A stretch of DNA of 64,000 bases, from contig NZ_JBLAVB010000004.1 in assembly GCF_047263945.1 (NCBI RefSeq), forward strand, positions 1 to 64,000, given 5' to 3'. The first letter of the stretch is position 1. Each line of letters starts with the position of its first letter. The notes beneath the pieces are model-generated. The model had not been told where the DNA came from and ran no database searches. It worked only from the letters and a program-made list of their open reading frames with translations. The position numbers were made by a program, and so were the translations under genes. Below, one piece after another: positions 31,207 to 40,258 of the stretch. Source of the stretch: Rhodospirillum sp047263945. GTDB taxonomy: Bacteria; Pseudomonadota; Alphaproteobacteria; Rhodospirillales; Rhodospirillaceae.

Positions 31207-32025
31207 ATGACGGGCCGTGTTCTGATTATCGCCGGATCCGACTCCGGAGGGGGGGCTGGCATCCAGGCCGACATCAAGGCCGTAACCGCCCTGGGCGGTT
31301 ACGGCATGACCGCTATCGCCGCCCTGACCGCCCAAAACACCCTGGGAGTCCATGGCATTCATCCGGTGCCCGTAGCCTTCGTCCGCCAGCAAATGGCCGT
31401 CGTCCTGGACGATATCGGAGCCGATGCCCTGAAAACCGGCATGCTCGCCACCGCCGAAGTCATCGACGCCGTGGCCGAGGAGATCACCAACCGTGCCGCT
31501 GGCATCCCTTTGGTGGTGGACCCGGTGATGGTGGCCAAAGGCGGCCACCGCCTGTTGGAGGAAAGCGCCACCCGCGCGCTCATCGGGCGACTGCTGCCGC
31601 TTGCCACCCTGTTGACCCCCAACCTGCCCGAGGCGGAGGTCCTGGTGGGACACGCCATTCCCGACGCCGAGGCCATGGAAGCCGCAGGGCAGGAGCTCCT
31701 CGCCCTCGGTCCCCAGGCCGTTCTGATGAAGGGTGGGCACCTGGACGAAGACGGGACGGAGGTTCTCGACATCCTGGTCACCGCAGAGGGGGCGATCCGC
31801 TTCACCGATCCCCGAATCCGCTCGACTTCGACCCATGGCACCGGCTGCACCCTTGCGTCTGCCATCGCCTGCGGGCTGGCCCAAGGGCGTCCTGTTGCCG
31901 ATGCCGTCGCCCGGGCCCGCGCTTATGTGCGCCGGGCCATCGAAACCGCGCCGGGGCTTGGCTCCGGCCATGGCCCCCTCAACCACGGACATACCGTCTT
32001 TCCTTTCGAGGCCCGATCCCAATGA
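31207..32025 (+). CDS. thiD: Hydroxymethylpyrimidine kinase / HMP-phosphate kinase (272 aa)
   Basis: Phosphorylates HMP and HMP-P for thiamine synthesis. MTGRVLIIAGSDSGGGAGIQ is the family's opening, with the IAGSDSGGGAGIQADIKA ATP/HMP site. TAQNTLGVHGIHPVP, IGADALKTGML, VVDPVMVAKGGH and the C-terminal STSTHGTGCTLASAIA with the catalytic cysteine region complete the ribokinase-like fold. Its stop overlaps the ATG of the PhzF gene (ATGA). No TPP riboswitch is visible upstream and no other thi gene is adjacent. Confidence 0.96.
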   Translation: MTGRVLIIAGSDSGGGAGIQADIKAVTALGGYGMTAIAALTAQNTLGVHGIHPVPVAFVRQQMAVVLDDIGADALKTGMLATAEVIDAVAEEITNRAAGIPLVVDPVMVAKGGHRLLEESATRALIGRLLPLATLLTPNLPEAEVLVGHAIPDAEAMEAAGQELLALGPQAVLMKGGHLDEDGTEVLDILVTAEGAIRFTDPRIRSTSTHGTGCTLASAIACGLAQGRPVADAVARARAYVRRAIETAPGLGSGHGPLNHGHTVFPFEARSQ

Positions 32026-32834
32026 ACAGCCTGCCTTTCTATCAAGTCGACGCCTTCACCGAATTCCGCCTGAAAGGCAATCCGGCTGCGGTCTGCATTC
32101 TTGGGAGCAACGGAGCGGGCGGCTGGCTGGACGACGCGGTGCTCCAAGCCATCGCGGCGGAAAACAATCTGGCGGAAACGGCCTTCCTCATTCCCAGCGA
32201 GGGGGACGCACCCCACAGGCTGCGCTGGTTCACACCAACGGTGGAGGTGGAGCTCTGCGGCCACGCCACCCTGGCTTCAGGCCATGTCCTGCTGCGGGAA
32301 AAGGGATATACCGGCGCCCAATCCTTTGAGACCCGCTCGGGCATCCTGACCGTCGAACCCGAGGGCGAGGCCCTGCTGATGCGCCTGCCCGCCTCGGACA
32401 CCAAAACCTCTCTCATCCCCGACGACCTGGAGCGGGTCCTGCACGCCCGCCCCCTGGAAGTGGGCAAGGGCGGCGGCTTCCTGGTCGTCGTCATCGACAG
32501 CGTGGAACGCCTGCGTGCGCTTGCCCCTCGGTCCGAGCACCTGATGGCCGCGGGCGCGGGATGCCTGATCGTCACCGCCCCCGGGGCTGAGGCCGACGGC
32601 TGCGATTACGCCTGTCGGGTATTCGTGCCCGAAGCGGGGATTCCCGAGGATCCGGTGACCGGATCGGCCCATGCCGTGCTCGCGCCCTTCTGGGCCAAAC
32701 GCCTTAAAAAGGACATCCTTTCGGCGAAACAAGTCTCCGAACGGGGCGGCACCCTGGAATGCCGGGTAGAAGGCGATCAGGTCGCCCTTCTCGGTCAGGC
32801 TGTGACCGTCATTTCCGGAAGCTTCCACCTGTAG
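32022..32834 (+). CDS. PhzF-family isomerase/epimerase (270 aa)
   Basis: Starts MNSLPFYQVDAFTEFRLKGN, the standard PhzF opening, coupled to thiD by ATGA. The active-site glutamate occurs in AAENNLAETAFLIPSEGD. RLRWFTPTVEVELCGHATLA is the second conserved block, and IPEDPVTGSAHAVLAPFWAK the third. Length fits. PhzF relatives isomerise small hydroxylated rings or amino acid derivatives; the substrate here is not indicated, and no phenazine genes are near. Confidence 0.93.
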   Translation: MNSLPFYQVDAFTEFRLKGNPAAVCILGSNGAGGWLDDAVLQAIAAENNLAETAFLIPSEGDAPHRLRWFTPTVEVELCGHATLASGHVLLREKGYTGAQSFETRSGILTVEPEGEALLMRLPASDTKTSLIPDDLERVLHARPLEVGKGGGFLVVVIDSVERLRALAPRSEHLMAAGAGCLIVTAPGAEADGCDYACRVFVPEAGIPEDPVTGSAHAVLAPFWAKRLKKDILSAKQVSERGGTLECRVEGDQVALLGQAVTVISGSFHL

Positions 32835-32866
32835 GACCAACCGCCAACCGCCAAAGGACATCCCCC

Positions 32867-33601
32867 ATGACCGAAGAACTCTTCCGCCAGGATGCCTATG
32901 CCCCGGACTGCTCCGCCCTGGTGGTCGCCCGCGTCACCGGAGACGACGGCTCCCGGGGTGTTGTCCTGGATCGGACCGTCTTTTATCCCACGGGAGGAGG
33001 CCAGCCGGGGGACCAGGGCCACCTGATCCCCGAAGGCAGTGACACCCTGACCGTCACCGACACCCGCACAGACGGAGACGGTCAGATCGTCCACTGGCTG
33101 GCCCCAGGCATCGAGGCCCCGGCGGAAGGAACCCCCCTCACCGCCGCCATCAACTGGGACCGCCGCCACCGCCTGATGCGCATGCACACCTGCCTGCACC
33201 TGCTCTGTTCCCTGATCGAAGGAGGGGTGACCGGCGGAAGCATTGGTGAGGAGAAAGGCCGCCTGGACTTCGACCTGCCAGAGGGGGCGCCGGACAAACA
33301 GGCCCTGACCGACAGATTGAACGCCCTGGTGGCGGCCAACCATCCCTTGGACATCCGCTGGATCACCGATGGGGAGCTGGAGGCCCAACCCGAATTGATT
33401 CGGACCATGTCGGTCAAGCCCCCCACCGGATCGGGCCGGGTGCGGCTGGTAGAGATCGCGGGCGTGGACCTGCAACCCTGCGGTGGCACCCATGTGCGCG
33501 CGACCGGCGAGATTGGATTGGTGCGCGTCTCCAAAATCGAAAAAAAGGGGAAAATGAACCGACGCGTCACAGTGGTCTTTGAGGACAAGGTCCCCCACTA
33601 G
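32867..33601 (+). CDS. AlaX-type alanyl-tRNA editing protein (244 aa)
   Basis: Free-standing editing domain that removes mischarged Ser or Gly from tRNA-Ala. MTEELFRQDAYAPDCSALVV is followed by FYPTGGGQPGDQGHLI, the glycine-rich loop shared with AlaRS. Zinc ligands are His107 and His111 (RMHTCLHLLCS) and the C-terminal QPCGGTHVRATGEIG. Length of about 240 matches AlaX-M. Placed 32 bp after the PhzF gene on the same strand, probably one operon with thiD and PhzF. Confidence 0.93.
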   Translation: MTEELFRQDAYAPDCSALVVARVTGDDGSRGVVLDRTVFYPTGGGQPGDQGHLIPEGSDTLTVTDTRTDGDGQIVHWLAPGIEAPAEGTPLTAAINWDRRHRLMRMHTCLHLLCSLIEGGVTGGSIGEEKGRLDFDLPEGAPDKQALTDRLNALVAANHPLDIRWITDGELEAQPELIRTMSVKPPTGSGRVRLVEIAGVDLQPCGGTHVRATGEIGLVRVSKIEKKGKMNRRVTVVFEDKVPH

Positions 33602-33675
33602 GGGTTTTCCCTTGAATTCGACGAAACTGGACGCAATGTCTTGAGAAGCGGAGAAACCGCAGAGGGGGATCCGGA

Positions 33676-35550
33676 GTGAGCGGTGTGGCCGATCTTCAGA
33701 TGACCTTAACGCTGCTGCTCACTGCGGCGGTCGTCGTCCTGTACATCACTGAATGGATCTCCATCGAGTTGACCTCCCTGGGGGTGCTCTCGGTGTTGCT
33801 GCTGCTGTTCCAGGTGTTTCCCGTGGTTGGACCGGACGGGGCTCCTCAGATCGGCGCGGCCGACTTGCTCCAGGGCTTCGCCAATCCCGCCCTGATCACC
33901 GTCATGGCCCTCTTGGTGGTGGGCGAGGCCCTGGTGCGCACGGGCGCCCTGGACGGCTTGGCCCAAACGCTGTCCCACCCCCGCTTATCTCCCCGGGATT
34001 CCGTGGTCATCGTGTTGTTGGTGGTCGCCCTGCTTTCGGCCTTCCTCAACAATACCCCCATTGTTTTGATCTTCATCCCCATCGCCCAGGCCCTGGCCAA
34101 ACAAGCGACTCTGGCCAACAGTCGGGTCATGATCCCCCTGTCCTACGCAGCGATCCTGGGGGGCATGACCACGGTCATCGGCTCTTCGACCAACCTGCTG
34201 GTCTCCTCAGCCCTGATTGAGCAGGGTCTTTCAGGCTTCGACTTCTTCGAATTCACCCCTCTGGCCCTCGTTCTGGCGGTTCCGGGCCTGCTCTATGTGA
34301 CCCTGGCCCTGCCCCGCCTGCTGCCCGACCGGGCGCCCACCGTGGACGAGCCCCGGGTGGGGGGCGGAAAGCAGTTCATCAGCCAACTCGTCGTGCCCGA
34401 CGATTCCCCCTTGAACGGCGAGCGGGCTGCGGCGGGCGTCTTCCGCTCTCTGCCCGACATCACGGTACGCATGGTCCTGCGGGGGGCACGGACCATCATG
34501 CCGCCCTTCGACGACATCGTGCTCCACGCCGGGGATCTCCTGGTGCTCGCCGCCACCCGGTCAGCCCTCGCGGAGGCTGCCGCCGGTCACCCGGGGTTAT
34601 TCCACCCCCCCCGCCCCTATGGCCTGGACCGGGCGCGGGACCGCCTGCGCGACATGGGCACCGACGAGGTCCGGGACGACACCGAAGGGGCAACCGAACA
34701 TGTGTTGATCGAGGTCATGGTCAACCCCGCCTCCCGCCTGATCGGGCGCACCGTGGCCCAGACCGGCTTCCAGCAACAATACCGATCGATCATCACCGGC
34801 ATCCAGCGCCGCGCCCGGATGATCCGCGCCAAGATGGTGGATATCCGCCTGGAGGCCGGCGATATCATGCTCGTCCTTGGGCGGGAAGAAGACGTTGACC
34901 GCCTGCGTCAGGACCGGGATTTCGTGGTCCTGTCCGGCACCAAGGGCCTGCTGCCCCGGCGACGCCATGCGGGAACGGCCCAGCTCATCTTCCTCGCCGC
35001 AGTGGGATCGGCAGCCCTGGGGATCCTTCCCATCACCGTCGCTGCGGTGGTGGCGGCAACGGCCATGGTCGGGACAAGGGCCATCAACCTGCGCCAGGCG
35101 GGCCGCGCCATCGATCGCAAGATCCTGCTGGTCGTGGTCGCCGCCCTGGGCCTTGGGGAAGCCCTGAAAGCAACGGGGGGCGCCGCCTTCGTTGCCCAGG
35201 GCCTGATCGGCATGCTGGGCGATGTGGGACCAACTGCGATCCTATCGGTTTTCTTCCTGGTGGTGGCCCTGTTCACCAATATCTTGACCAACAATGCCTG
35301 TGCCGTCCTGTTCACTCCCATCGGCATCGGTTTAGCCGAAGAGTTGGGGGTCGCGCCCCATGTCTTCGCCATCACCGTGGTGCTGGCGGCCAACTGCTCC
35401 TTTGCCTCCCCTGTGGGTTACCAAACCAACTTGTTGGTCATGGGACCGGGGCAATATCAATTCGGCGACTTCGTCCGAGCCGGTCTGCCGCTTTTGCTTC
35501 TGCTCTGGCTCGTGTATACTATCGCCGCGCCGATAATGTTTGGCCTGTAA
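33676..35550 (+). CDS. SLC13-family permease with two RCK_C domains (624 aa)
   Basis: A GTG start at 33676 gives MSGVADLQMTLTLLLTAAVV; an ATG eight codons in is an alternative. Hydrophobic halves at about 8-210 and 430-620 carry the SLC13/DASS signatures: NNTPIVLIFIPIAQALAKQA and SPVGYQTNLLVMGPGQYQF. Between them lie two TrkA-C-like modules (QFISQLVVPDDSPLNGERAA, LIEVMVNPASRLIGRTVAQT), the usual layout of bacterial anion/sulfate carriers of this class. The transported anion is unknown. Confidence 0.88.
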   Translation: MSGVADLQMTLTLLLTAAVVVLYITEWISIELTSLGVLSVLLLLFQVFPVVGPDGAPQIGAADLLQGFANPALITVMALLVVGEALVRTGALDGLAQTLSHPRLSPRDSVVIVLLVVALLSAFLNNTPIVLIFIPIAQALAKQATLANSRVMIPLSYAAILGGMTTVIGSSTNLLVSSALIEQGLSGFDFFEFTPLALVLAVPGLLYVTLALPRLLPDRAPTVDEPRVGGGKQFISQLVVPDDSPLNGERAAAGVFRSLPDITVRMVLRGARTIMPPFDDIVLHAGDLLVLAATRSALAEAAAGHPGLFHPPRPYGLDRARDRLRDMGTDEVRDDTEGATEHVLIEVMVNPASRLIGRTVAQTGFQQQYRSIITGIQRRARMIRAKMVDIRLEAGDIMLVLGREEDVDRLRQDRDFVVLSGTKGLLPRRRHAGTAQLIFLAAVGSAALGILPITVAAVVAATAMVGTRAINLRQAGRAIDRKILLVVVAALGLGEALKATGGAAFVAQGLIGMLGDVGPTAILSVFFLVVALFTNILTNNACAVLFTPIGIGLAEELGVAPHVFAITVVLAANCSFASPVGYQTNLLVMGPGQYQFGDFVRAGLPLLLLLWLVYTIAAPIMFGL

Positions 35551-35565
35551 GAGAAAGGCCTTGAA

Positions 35566-36180
35566 ATGAGCCCCGAATTCCTGCTGACCGCTCTGGTCGT
35601 GGTCCTCGCCCCGGGAACGGGGGTTCTGTTCACCCTGGCCACAGCCCTCTCCCGGGGTTGGAAGGCCAGTGTCGTGGCGGCCTTCGGCTGTACCCTGGGA
35701 ATCCTGCCCCATATGATCGCGGCCATCACCGGATTGGCCGCCCTCCTCCACGCCAGCGCCATGGCCTTCCAGGGAATGAAACTCCTGGGCGTTCTGTACC
35801 TGCTTTATATGGCCTGGATGACGGTGAAGGAACGGGGGGCCCTGTCCGTGGACACGGCCCAAGCGCCGCACCGCTCCATGGGCCGGACAATTCTGGCCGC
35901 CTTCATGCTGAACATCCTGAACCCCAAGCTGTCGATCTTTTTCCTCGCCTTCCTGCCCCAGTTCGTGGACGCAGGAGACCCCACGCCCTTGCTGTCCATG
36001 GTCGAACTCAGCGCCGTGTTCATGGCCTTGACCTTTGTCGTCTTCGTGGGTTACGGCGCCTGTGCAGCTCTTGTGCGCGATCGGATTCTCGCTCAACCCC
36101 GAGTGCTGACCTGGATGCGTCGGGCCTTCGCCGGAGCCTTCGTCGCGCTCGGCGTCAAACTGGCCCTGGCCGAGCGATAG
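35566..36180 (+). CDS. LysE-family amino-acid exporter (204 aa)
   Basis: Six-helix exporter of the LysE/RhtB class. MSPEFLLTALVVVLAPGTGV gives the typical first helix ending in P-G. LATALSRGWKASVVAAFGCT and the central FMLNILNPKLSIFFLAFLPQ (the N-P-K block) are family marks. Length is normal. It follows the SLC13 gene by 15 bases and is probably cotranscribed. After its stop a short stretch of TTTTTTCGCCC words is repeated three times (about 36196-36226). Confidence 0.92.
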   Translation: MSPEFLLTALVVVLAPGTGVLFTLATALSRGWKASVVAAFGCTLGILPHMIAAITGLAALLHASAMAFQGMKLLGVLYLLYMAWMTVKERGALSVDTAQAPHRSMGRTILAAFMLNILNPKLSIFFLAFLPQFVDAGDPTPLLSMVELSAVFMALTFVVFVGYGACAALVRDRILAQPRVLTWMRRAFAGAFVALGVKLALAER

Positions 36181-36333
36181 GGCCTGAAAAATCTCGCCCT
36201 TTTTTCGCCCTTTTTTCGCCCTTTTATTGCCACAATAAGTCCAATTCTCGTGACCCTCCCCCCATTTCATGTTCCAATCGCCCTTAGAGAGAGCACACCC
36301 AGATACATCAACTTTTTCTAATGGGATGGTGGG

Positions 36334-37758
36334 ATGGAATTACTTCAGACGATTTTCGGGACGATTGGCGATTTGACCTGGGGCTGGGCGCTCGTGCCCT
36401 TCTTGGTTGTCCTTGGTGTCTTTTTCACATTGCTGTCGGGATTGGTGCAGTTCGAATTCTTCGGACGCATGTTCCGGGCTCTCTTTCCTGATCCCACGGT
36501 CGCAGGGACCAACCGGATCAGCTCGCGCGAGGCCCTGCTGGTCAGCGTCGGCGGCCGGGTCGGCGGCGGCAATATCGCGGGCGTGGCCGTGGCCATTACC
36601 CTGGGTGGGCCCGGGGCTGTCTTCTGGATGTGGGCCATCGCGCTGATCGGCATGGCCACCAGCCTGTTCGAATGCTCGCTCGCCCAGTTGTATAAGGAAT
36701 CAGCCGAAGACGGCACCTATCGGGGTGGCCCGGCGCGGTACATCATCCACGGCCTGGGCAAGAACTTCCGGTGGTTGGCCATCCTCTATGCCATTTGCCT
36801 GATTGCCGCCTTCGCCCTGGGTTTCAACGCCTTCCAGGGGAACACGGTCGCGGGCGCCGCCTTCGACAGCATGGGCATTCCCCGGCTCGCCACGGGCGTC
36901 GCCCTGGCCGCCATCACGGGCCTGATCGTCTATGGTGGCATCCACCGCATTGCCAAGGCTGCGGACGTGATCATCCCCTTCATGGCCCTTATGTATATCG
37001 GCATGGCCCTGATCATCATCGCCATCAACATTACCGAAGTCCCGGCGATGATCATGCTGATCGTCAAGAACGCCTTCGGCATTGATAGCGCCATTGCCGG
37101 TGGCATGGGTGCGGCCATTGCCCAGGGCCTCCGCCGCGGGCTGTTCTCCAACGAAGCCGGTCTGGGATCCGCCCCCAATGTGGCGGCGGTTGCCTATGTG
37201 CGCCACCCCATCAGCCAGGGCATTGTGCAATCCCTGTCGGTCTTCATCGACACCATCATCATCTGTTCCTGCACGGCCTTCATCATCCTGCTGGGTAATG
37301 TCTACGTGCCCGGCGCGGCGGATGTGAACGGTGTCGCCCTGACCCAGCAATCCCTGGCCTCCCATGTGGGAGACTGGTCCAAGTACTACCTGACCGTCGC
37401 CATCCTGCTCTTCTCCTTCAGCTCGATCATCTACAACTACTATCTGGGAGAGAACGCGCTTTCGGTCATGACCAAGAATCCCATGGCCCGCCATGGCCTG
37501 CGTGCCCTGGTGATTGCCCTGGTGCTGATCGGTGCTGCGGCGCCGGGGGCAACATCGGTCTTCTTCTTCTCCGACCCGATGATGGGTATTCTGGCGGTGG
37601 TCAACCTGGTGGCGCTGACCATGCTGTTTCCCATCGGCATGCGGTTGCTGACCGACTACCGGAAGCAGCTCAAGGCCGGGGTGGAGCATCCCCTTCTCAA
37701 CCCCGATGACTACGCCGACCTGGACATCGATCGCACCGCCTGGACCGGCGAGAAGTAG
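36334..37758 (+). CDS. Alanine/glycine:cation symporter, AGCS family (474 aa)
   Basis: Sodium-coupled amino-acid uptake. The family signature is present as VGGGNIAGVAVAITLGGPGA, followed by FWMWAIALIGMATSLFECSL and TYRGGPARYIIHGLG. LRRGLFSNEAGLGSAPNVAA is the second diagnostic block. About eleven helices are visible over the full length, and the protein ends in a short charged tail (DYADLDIDRTAWTGEK). It has its own gap upstream (153 bp), so it may be a separate transcription unit. Confidence 0.95.
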   Translation: MELLQTIFGTIGDLTWGWALVPFLVVLGVFFTLLSGLVQFEFFGRMFRALFPDPTVAGTNRISSREALLVSVGGRVGGGNIAGVAVAITLGGPGAVFWMWAIALIGMATSLFECSLAQLYKESAEDGTYRGGPARYIIHGLGKNFRWLAILYAICLIAAFALGFNAFQGNTVAGAAFDSMGIPRLATGVALAAITGLIVYGGIHRIAKAADVIIPFMALMYIGMALIIIAINITEVPAMIMLIVKNAFGIDSAIAGGMGAAIAQGLRRGLFSNEAGLGSAPNVAAVAYVRHPISQGIVQSLSVFIDTIIICSCTAFIILLGNVYVPGAADVNGVALTQQSLASHVGDWSKYYLTVAILLFSFSSIIYNYYLGENALSVMTKNPMARHGLRALVIALVLIGAAAPGATSVFFFSDPMMGILAVVNLVALTMLFPIGMRLLTDYRKQLKAGVEHPLLNPDDYADLDIDRTAWTGEK

Positions 37759-37830
37759 CGACAGACCAACCACTCCTGCCCCCGGTTCTGTTGACCACCG
37801 GGGGCAGGACTCTTACAGTCGCGCTTCCTT

Positions 37831-37887
37831 TCCTTCCCTGGCCCATCCTTCCCTGGCCTATCCTTCCCTGGCCTATCCTTCCCTGGA
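37831..37887. repeat. 15-bp tandem repeats before serC
   Basis: Four units of about 15 bp, TCCTTCCCTGGCCTA, lie directly upstream of the serC start at 37898. They leave no room for a normal Shine-Dalgarno site except the GGACAG just before the ATG. They could be a slippage hot spot that varies serC expression. Confidence 0.85.
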
Positions 37888-37897
37888 CAGCGCGACC

Positions 37898-39052
37898 ATG
37901 AACAAGCCCAATACCCGCCCGGCCAATCCTCACTTCTCCTCCGGTCCTTGCGCCAAGCGCCCAGGCTGGTCTCCGGAAGTCTTAAGCGAAGCCCTTCTGG
38001 GCCGCTCCCACCGGGCGCCCGAGGGCAAGGCCCGCCTGGGCGCGGTCATCGACATGTCCAAATCCCTCCTTGGCCTGCCCCAGGACTACCGGTTGGGTAT
38101 TGTCCCCGCTTCGGATACCGGCGCGGTCGAAATGGCACTCTGGTCCCTGCTGGGCCCCCGGGGCGTGCAGATGCTGGCCTGGGAAAGCTTCGGCTCGACC
38201 TGGGTGGCCGACGTGCTCAAGCAACTCAAGCTGCCCGACGTCACGGTGCTGGAGGCCGAATACGGCGATCTGCCCGACCTGTCGGCGGTGGATTTCTCCC
38301 GGGACGTGGTGTTCACCTGGAACGGCACGACCTCTGGCGTGAAGGTCCCCAACGGCGATTGGATCCCCGATGACCGCGAGGGCTTGGCCATCTGCGACGC
38401 CACCTCCGCAGCCTTCGCCATGGACTTGCCCTGGGACAAGCTCGATGTGGTCACCTGGTCCTGGCAAAAGGTGCTGGGTGGCGAGGCCCAACACGGCATG
38501 CTCGCCCTCTCTCCCCGGGCCGTCGCGCGGCTGGAGAGCCACACCCCGCCCTGGCCCATGCCCAAGCTGTTCCGCATGACCAAGGGCGGCAAGCTGATCG
38601 AAGACATTTTTGAAGGCGAGACCATCAACACCCCCTCCATGCTCTGTGTCGAGGATGCCCTGGATGGACTGGCCTGGGCCGAGCAGGTGGGGGGGCTAAA
38701 GGGCCTGATTGCCCGCTCCGAAGGCAATCTGGAGGCCGTGGCCACCTGGGTCGATGCCCATGACGGGGTCGAATTCCTCGCCAAGGATCCGGCGACCCGC
38801 TCCAACACAGCCATCTGCCTGCGCCTGACCGCGCCCTGGATCACCGCCCAGCCCGATGGCGGTGCGAAGGTAGCCAAGCGGGTCGCGGCCCTGGTGGCGG
38901 CGGAAAACGTGGCGCTCGACATCGCCAGCTACCGGGACGCCCCCGCTGGCTTGCGCATTTGGGGGGGCGCCACCGTAGAGCGCAGTGATATCGAAGCCCT
39001 GCTGCCCTGGATCGACTGGGCCGTGGATCAGGTCCGCGCCGAGTTGGGCTGA
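37898..39052 (+). CDS. serC: Phosphoserine aminotransferase (384 aa)
   Basis: Makes phosphoserine from phosphohydroxypyruvate, using PLP. ATG 37898 starts MNKPNTRPANPHFSSGPCAK, the family's start; the frame is open further upstream through the tandem repeats. The PLP lysine lies in WSWQKVLGGEAQHGMLALSP. LGIVPASDTGAVEMALWSLL and TWNGTTSGVKVP are further conserved blocks. The form is the short alphaproteobacterial one. serA, often next to it in this group, is absent; a GNAT gene follows after seven bases. Confidence 0.94.
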   Translation: MNKPNTRPANPHFSSGPCAKRPGWSPEVLSEALLGRSHRAPEGKARLGAVIDMSKSLLGLPQDYRLGIVPASDTGAVEMALWSLLGPRGVQMLAWESFGSTWVADVLKQLKLPDVTVLEAEYGDLPDLSAVDFSRDVVFTWNGTTSGVKVPNGDWIPDDREGLAICDATSAAFAMDLPWDKLDVVTWSWQKVLGGEAQHGMLALSPRAVARLESHTPPWPMPKLFRMTKGGKLIEDIFEGETINTPSMLCVEDALDGLAWAEQVGGLKGLIARSEGNLEAVATWVDAHDGVEFLAKDPATRSNTAICLRLTAPWITAQPDGGAKVAKRVAALVAAENVALDIASYRDAPAGLRIWGGATVERSDIEALLPWIDWAVDQVRAELG

Positions 39053-39059
39053 GCCCCCC

Positions 39060-39833
39060 ATGGAGCCTGAAAACATTCTGGGATGGCGGGCGGAGCTGTT
39101 GTTCCTCAACGCCTTCCCCGCCCCCGTCCAGGTCTTCGTCGGCGACATGGTCGCCCGCCTGGGCGGTGGTGTCGCCCGCCGCACCTGTTCCGCCAGCCCC
39201 CTGCGCGGCCAGATCGGCGACCTTCAAGGGACCGTGGACGCCTGCGAGCGGCTCTACGCCGACCGGGGGCTGACCACTAGGTTTCGCGTTCCCGATCCAG
39301 TGGACCCCGCGCTCGACCGCCTGCTGGCGTCCCGGGGATACGCCGTTGAATGCGACGTGCGGACCCTCTTGGCACCCGCCTTGGCTCCGGAGGGAACCCT
39401 CGACCCCGCAATCACCCTCCTCCCCCACCCCGACGCTGCCTGGTTGGCCGCCCAGGACCGATTGAAAGACCTGTCTCCGGCCCGATCGGCGGACTACCGG
39501 GCCAGCCTTGCCGCCATCGGTCTTCCCAGCCTGTTCGCCGCCCTCTGGGAGGACGGTGCCATCACCGCCCTCTGTTTCGGCGGGATCCACCAGGGTTTGT
39601 TGGCCGTGGAAGGAGTCGTCACCGACCCCGCCCTGCGCAATGGCGGACGGAGTCGGCGGGTGGTGGGGGCGATGATGGCGCGTGCCCGAACCCTTGGCGC
39701 GGAAGCCGCCACCCTCCAGGTCGAGGCGGAAAACGCCCCGGCCCTCGCCCTCTACACCCGCCTCGGTTTCACCCAGGACCTGCACCGCTACCACTACCGG
39801 CGGAAGGACCTTGGTCCGTCTCCCAGCCCCTAA
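39060..39833 (+). CDS. GNAT-family N-acetyltransferase (257 aa)
   Basis: The ATG at 39060 follows the serC stop by seven bases and starts MEPENILGWRAELLFLNAFP. Two GNAT-like halves can be seen. The C-terminal one is complete: ALCFGGIHQGLLAVEGVVTD, the pyrophosphate loop LRNGGRSRRVVGAMMARART, and NAPALALYTRLGFTQDLHRY. The N-terminal half is degenerate. The acceptor is unknown. Close coupling to serC suggests joint transcription. Confidence 0.88.
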   Translation: MEPENILGWRAELLFLNAFPAPVQVFVGDMVARLGGGVARRTCSASPLRGQIGDLQGTVDACERLYADRGLTTRFRVPDPVDPALDRLLASRGYAVECDVRTLLAPALAPEGTLDPAITLLPHPDAAWLAAQDRLKDLSPARSADYRASLAAIGLPSLFAALWEDGAITALCFGGIHQGLLAVEGVVTDPALRNGGRSRRVVGAMMARARTLGAEAATLQVEAENAPALALYTRLGFTQDLHRYHYRRKDLGPSPSP

Positions 39834-39835
39834 AG

Positions 39836-40035
39836 GGTCTTATTTTTGGGCGATAGCCCAAACCCATTTGGGGGCCAATGCCCCCAACCCCCCCTTTTTC
39901 TTTTGAAAATAAGCGCCCGGGGTCTGGGGCCTTGCGGCCAAAAACAATAGTTTAGGGCCTTGCGGCCCCAGTGGGGGGGGGACAGGGCAAAGCCCCGTGG
40001 CTGGAAAACACCACTCGTCCTGTACCCTGAGCCAG
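39836..40035. repeat. Family B hairpin repeat, copy 1
   Basis: Starts TTTTTGGGCGATAGCCCAAA, then TTGGGGGC...GCCCCCAA followed by a T-rich stretch, then GGGGTCTGGGGCC...GGCCCCAGT and GGGCAAAGCCCCGTGG. The same order is found at 61199-61350. The first two hairpins can terminate the GNAT transcript. With the family C repeat after it, this accounts for all of 39834-40258; no gene is visible. Confidence 0.85.
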
Positions 40036-40059
40036 CCTGTTTCAAGCTGATCCCATTTC

Positions 40060-40185
40060 ACTCCAGATCAAACCGCGCTCAATCGGAATCGATTTAAGGC
40101 GGATAATTTGATCTAAAATCATATGGTTAGAGCATCGCGTGGACCGGAAAACCGGTTCCCACTTTTCCACTCGATGCTCCGATCC
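40060..40185. repeat. Family C dispersed repeat, copy 3 (inverted)
   Basis: AGATCAAACCGC...TTTGATCT arms around an AATCG-GAATCGATTTAAGG centre, then TATGGTTAGAGCATCGCGTG and the CCGGAAAACCGG stem flanked by GAGCATCG/CGATGCTC. It is the reverse complement of the layout at 8028-8150. It lies about 75 bp upstream of hisZ and may carry or disturb its promoter. Confidence 0.75.
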
Positions 40186-40258
40186 CCATTTCCGTTTGCT
40201 TACCGGCGTGGTTCCGCGCTAAGGATGGGTCCCAATCACCCCCCCGAATGCCAGTGTC

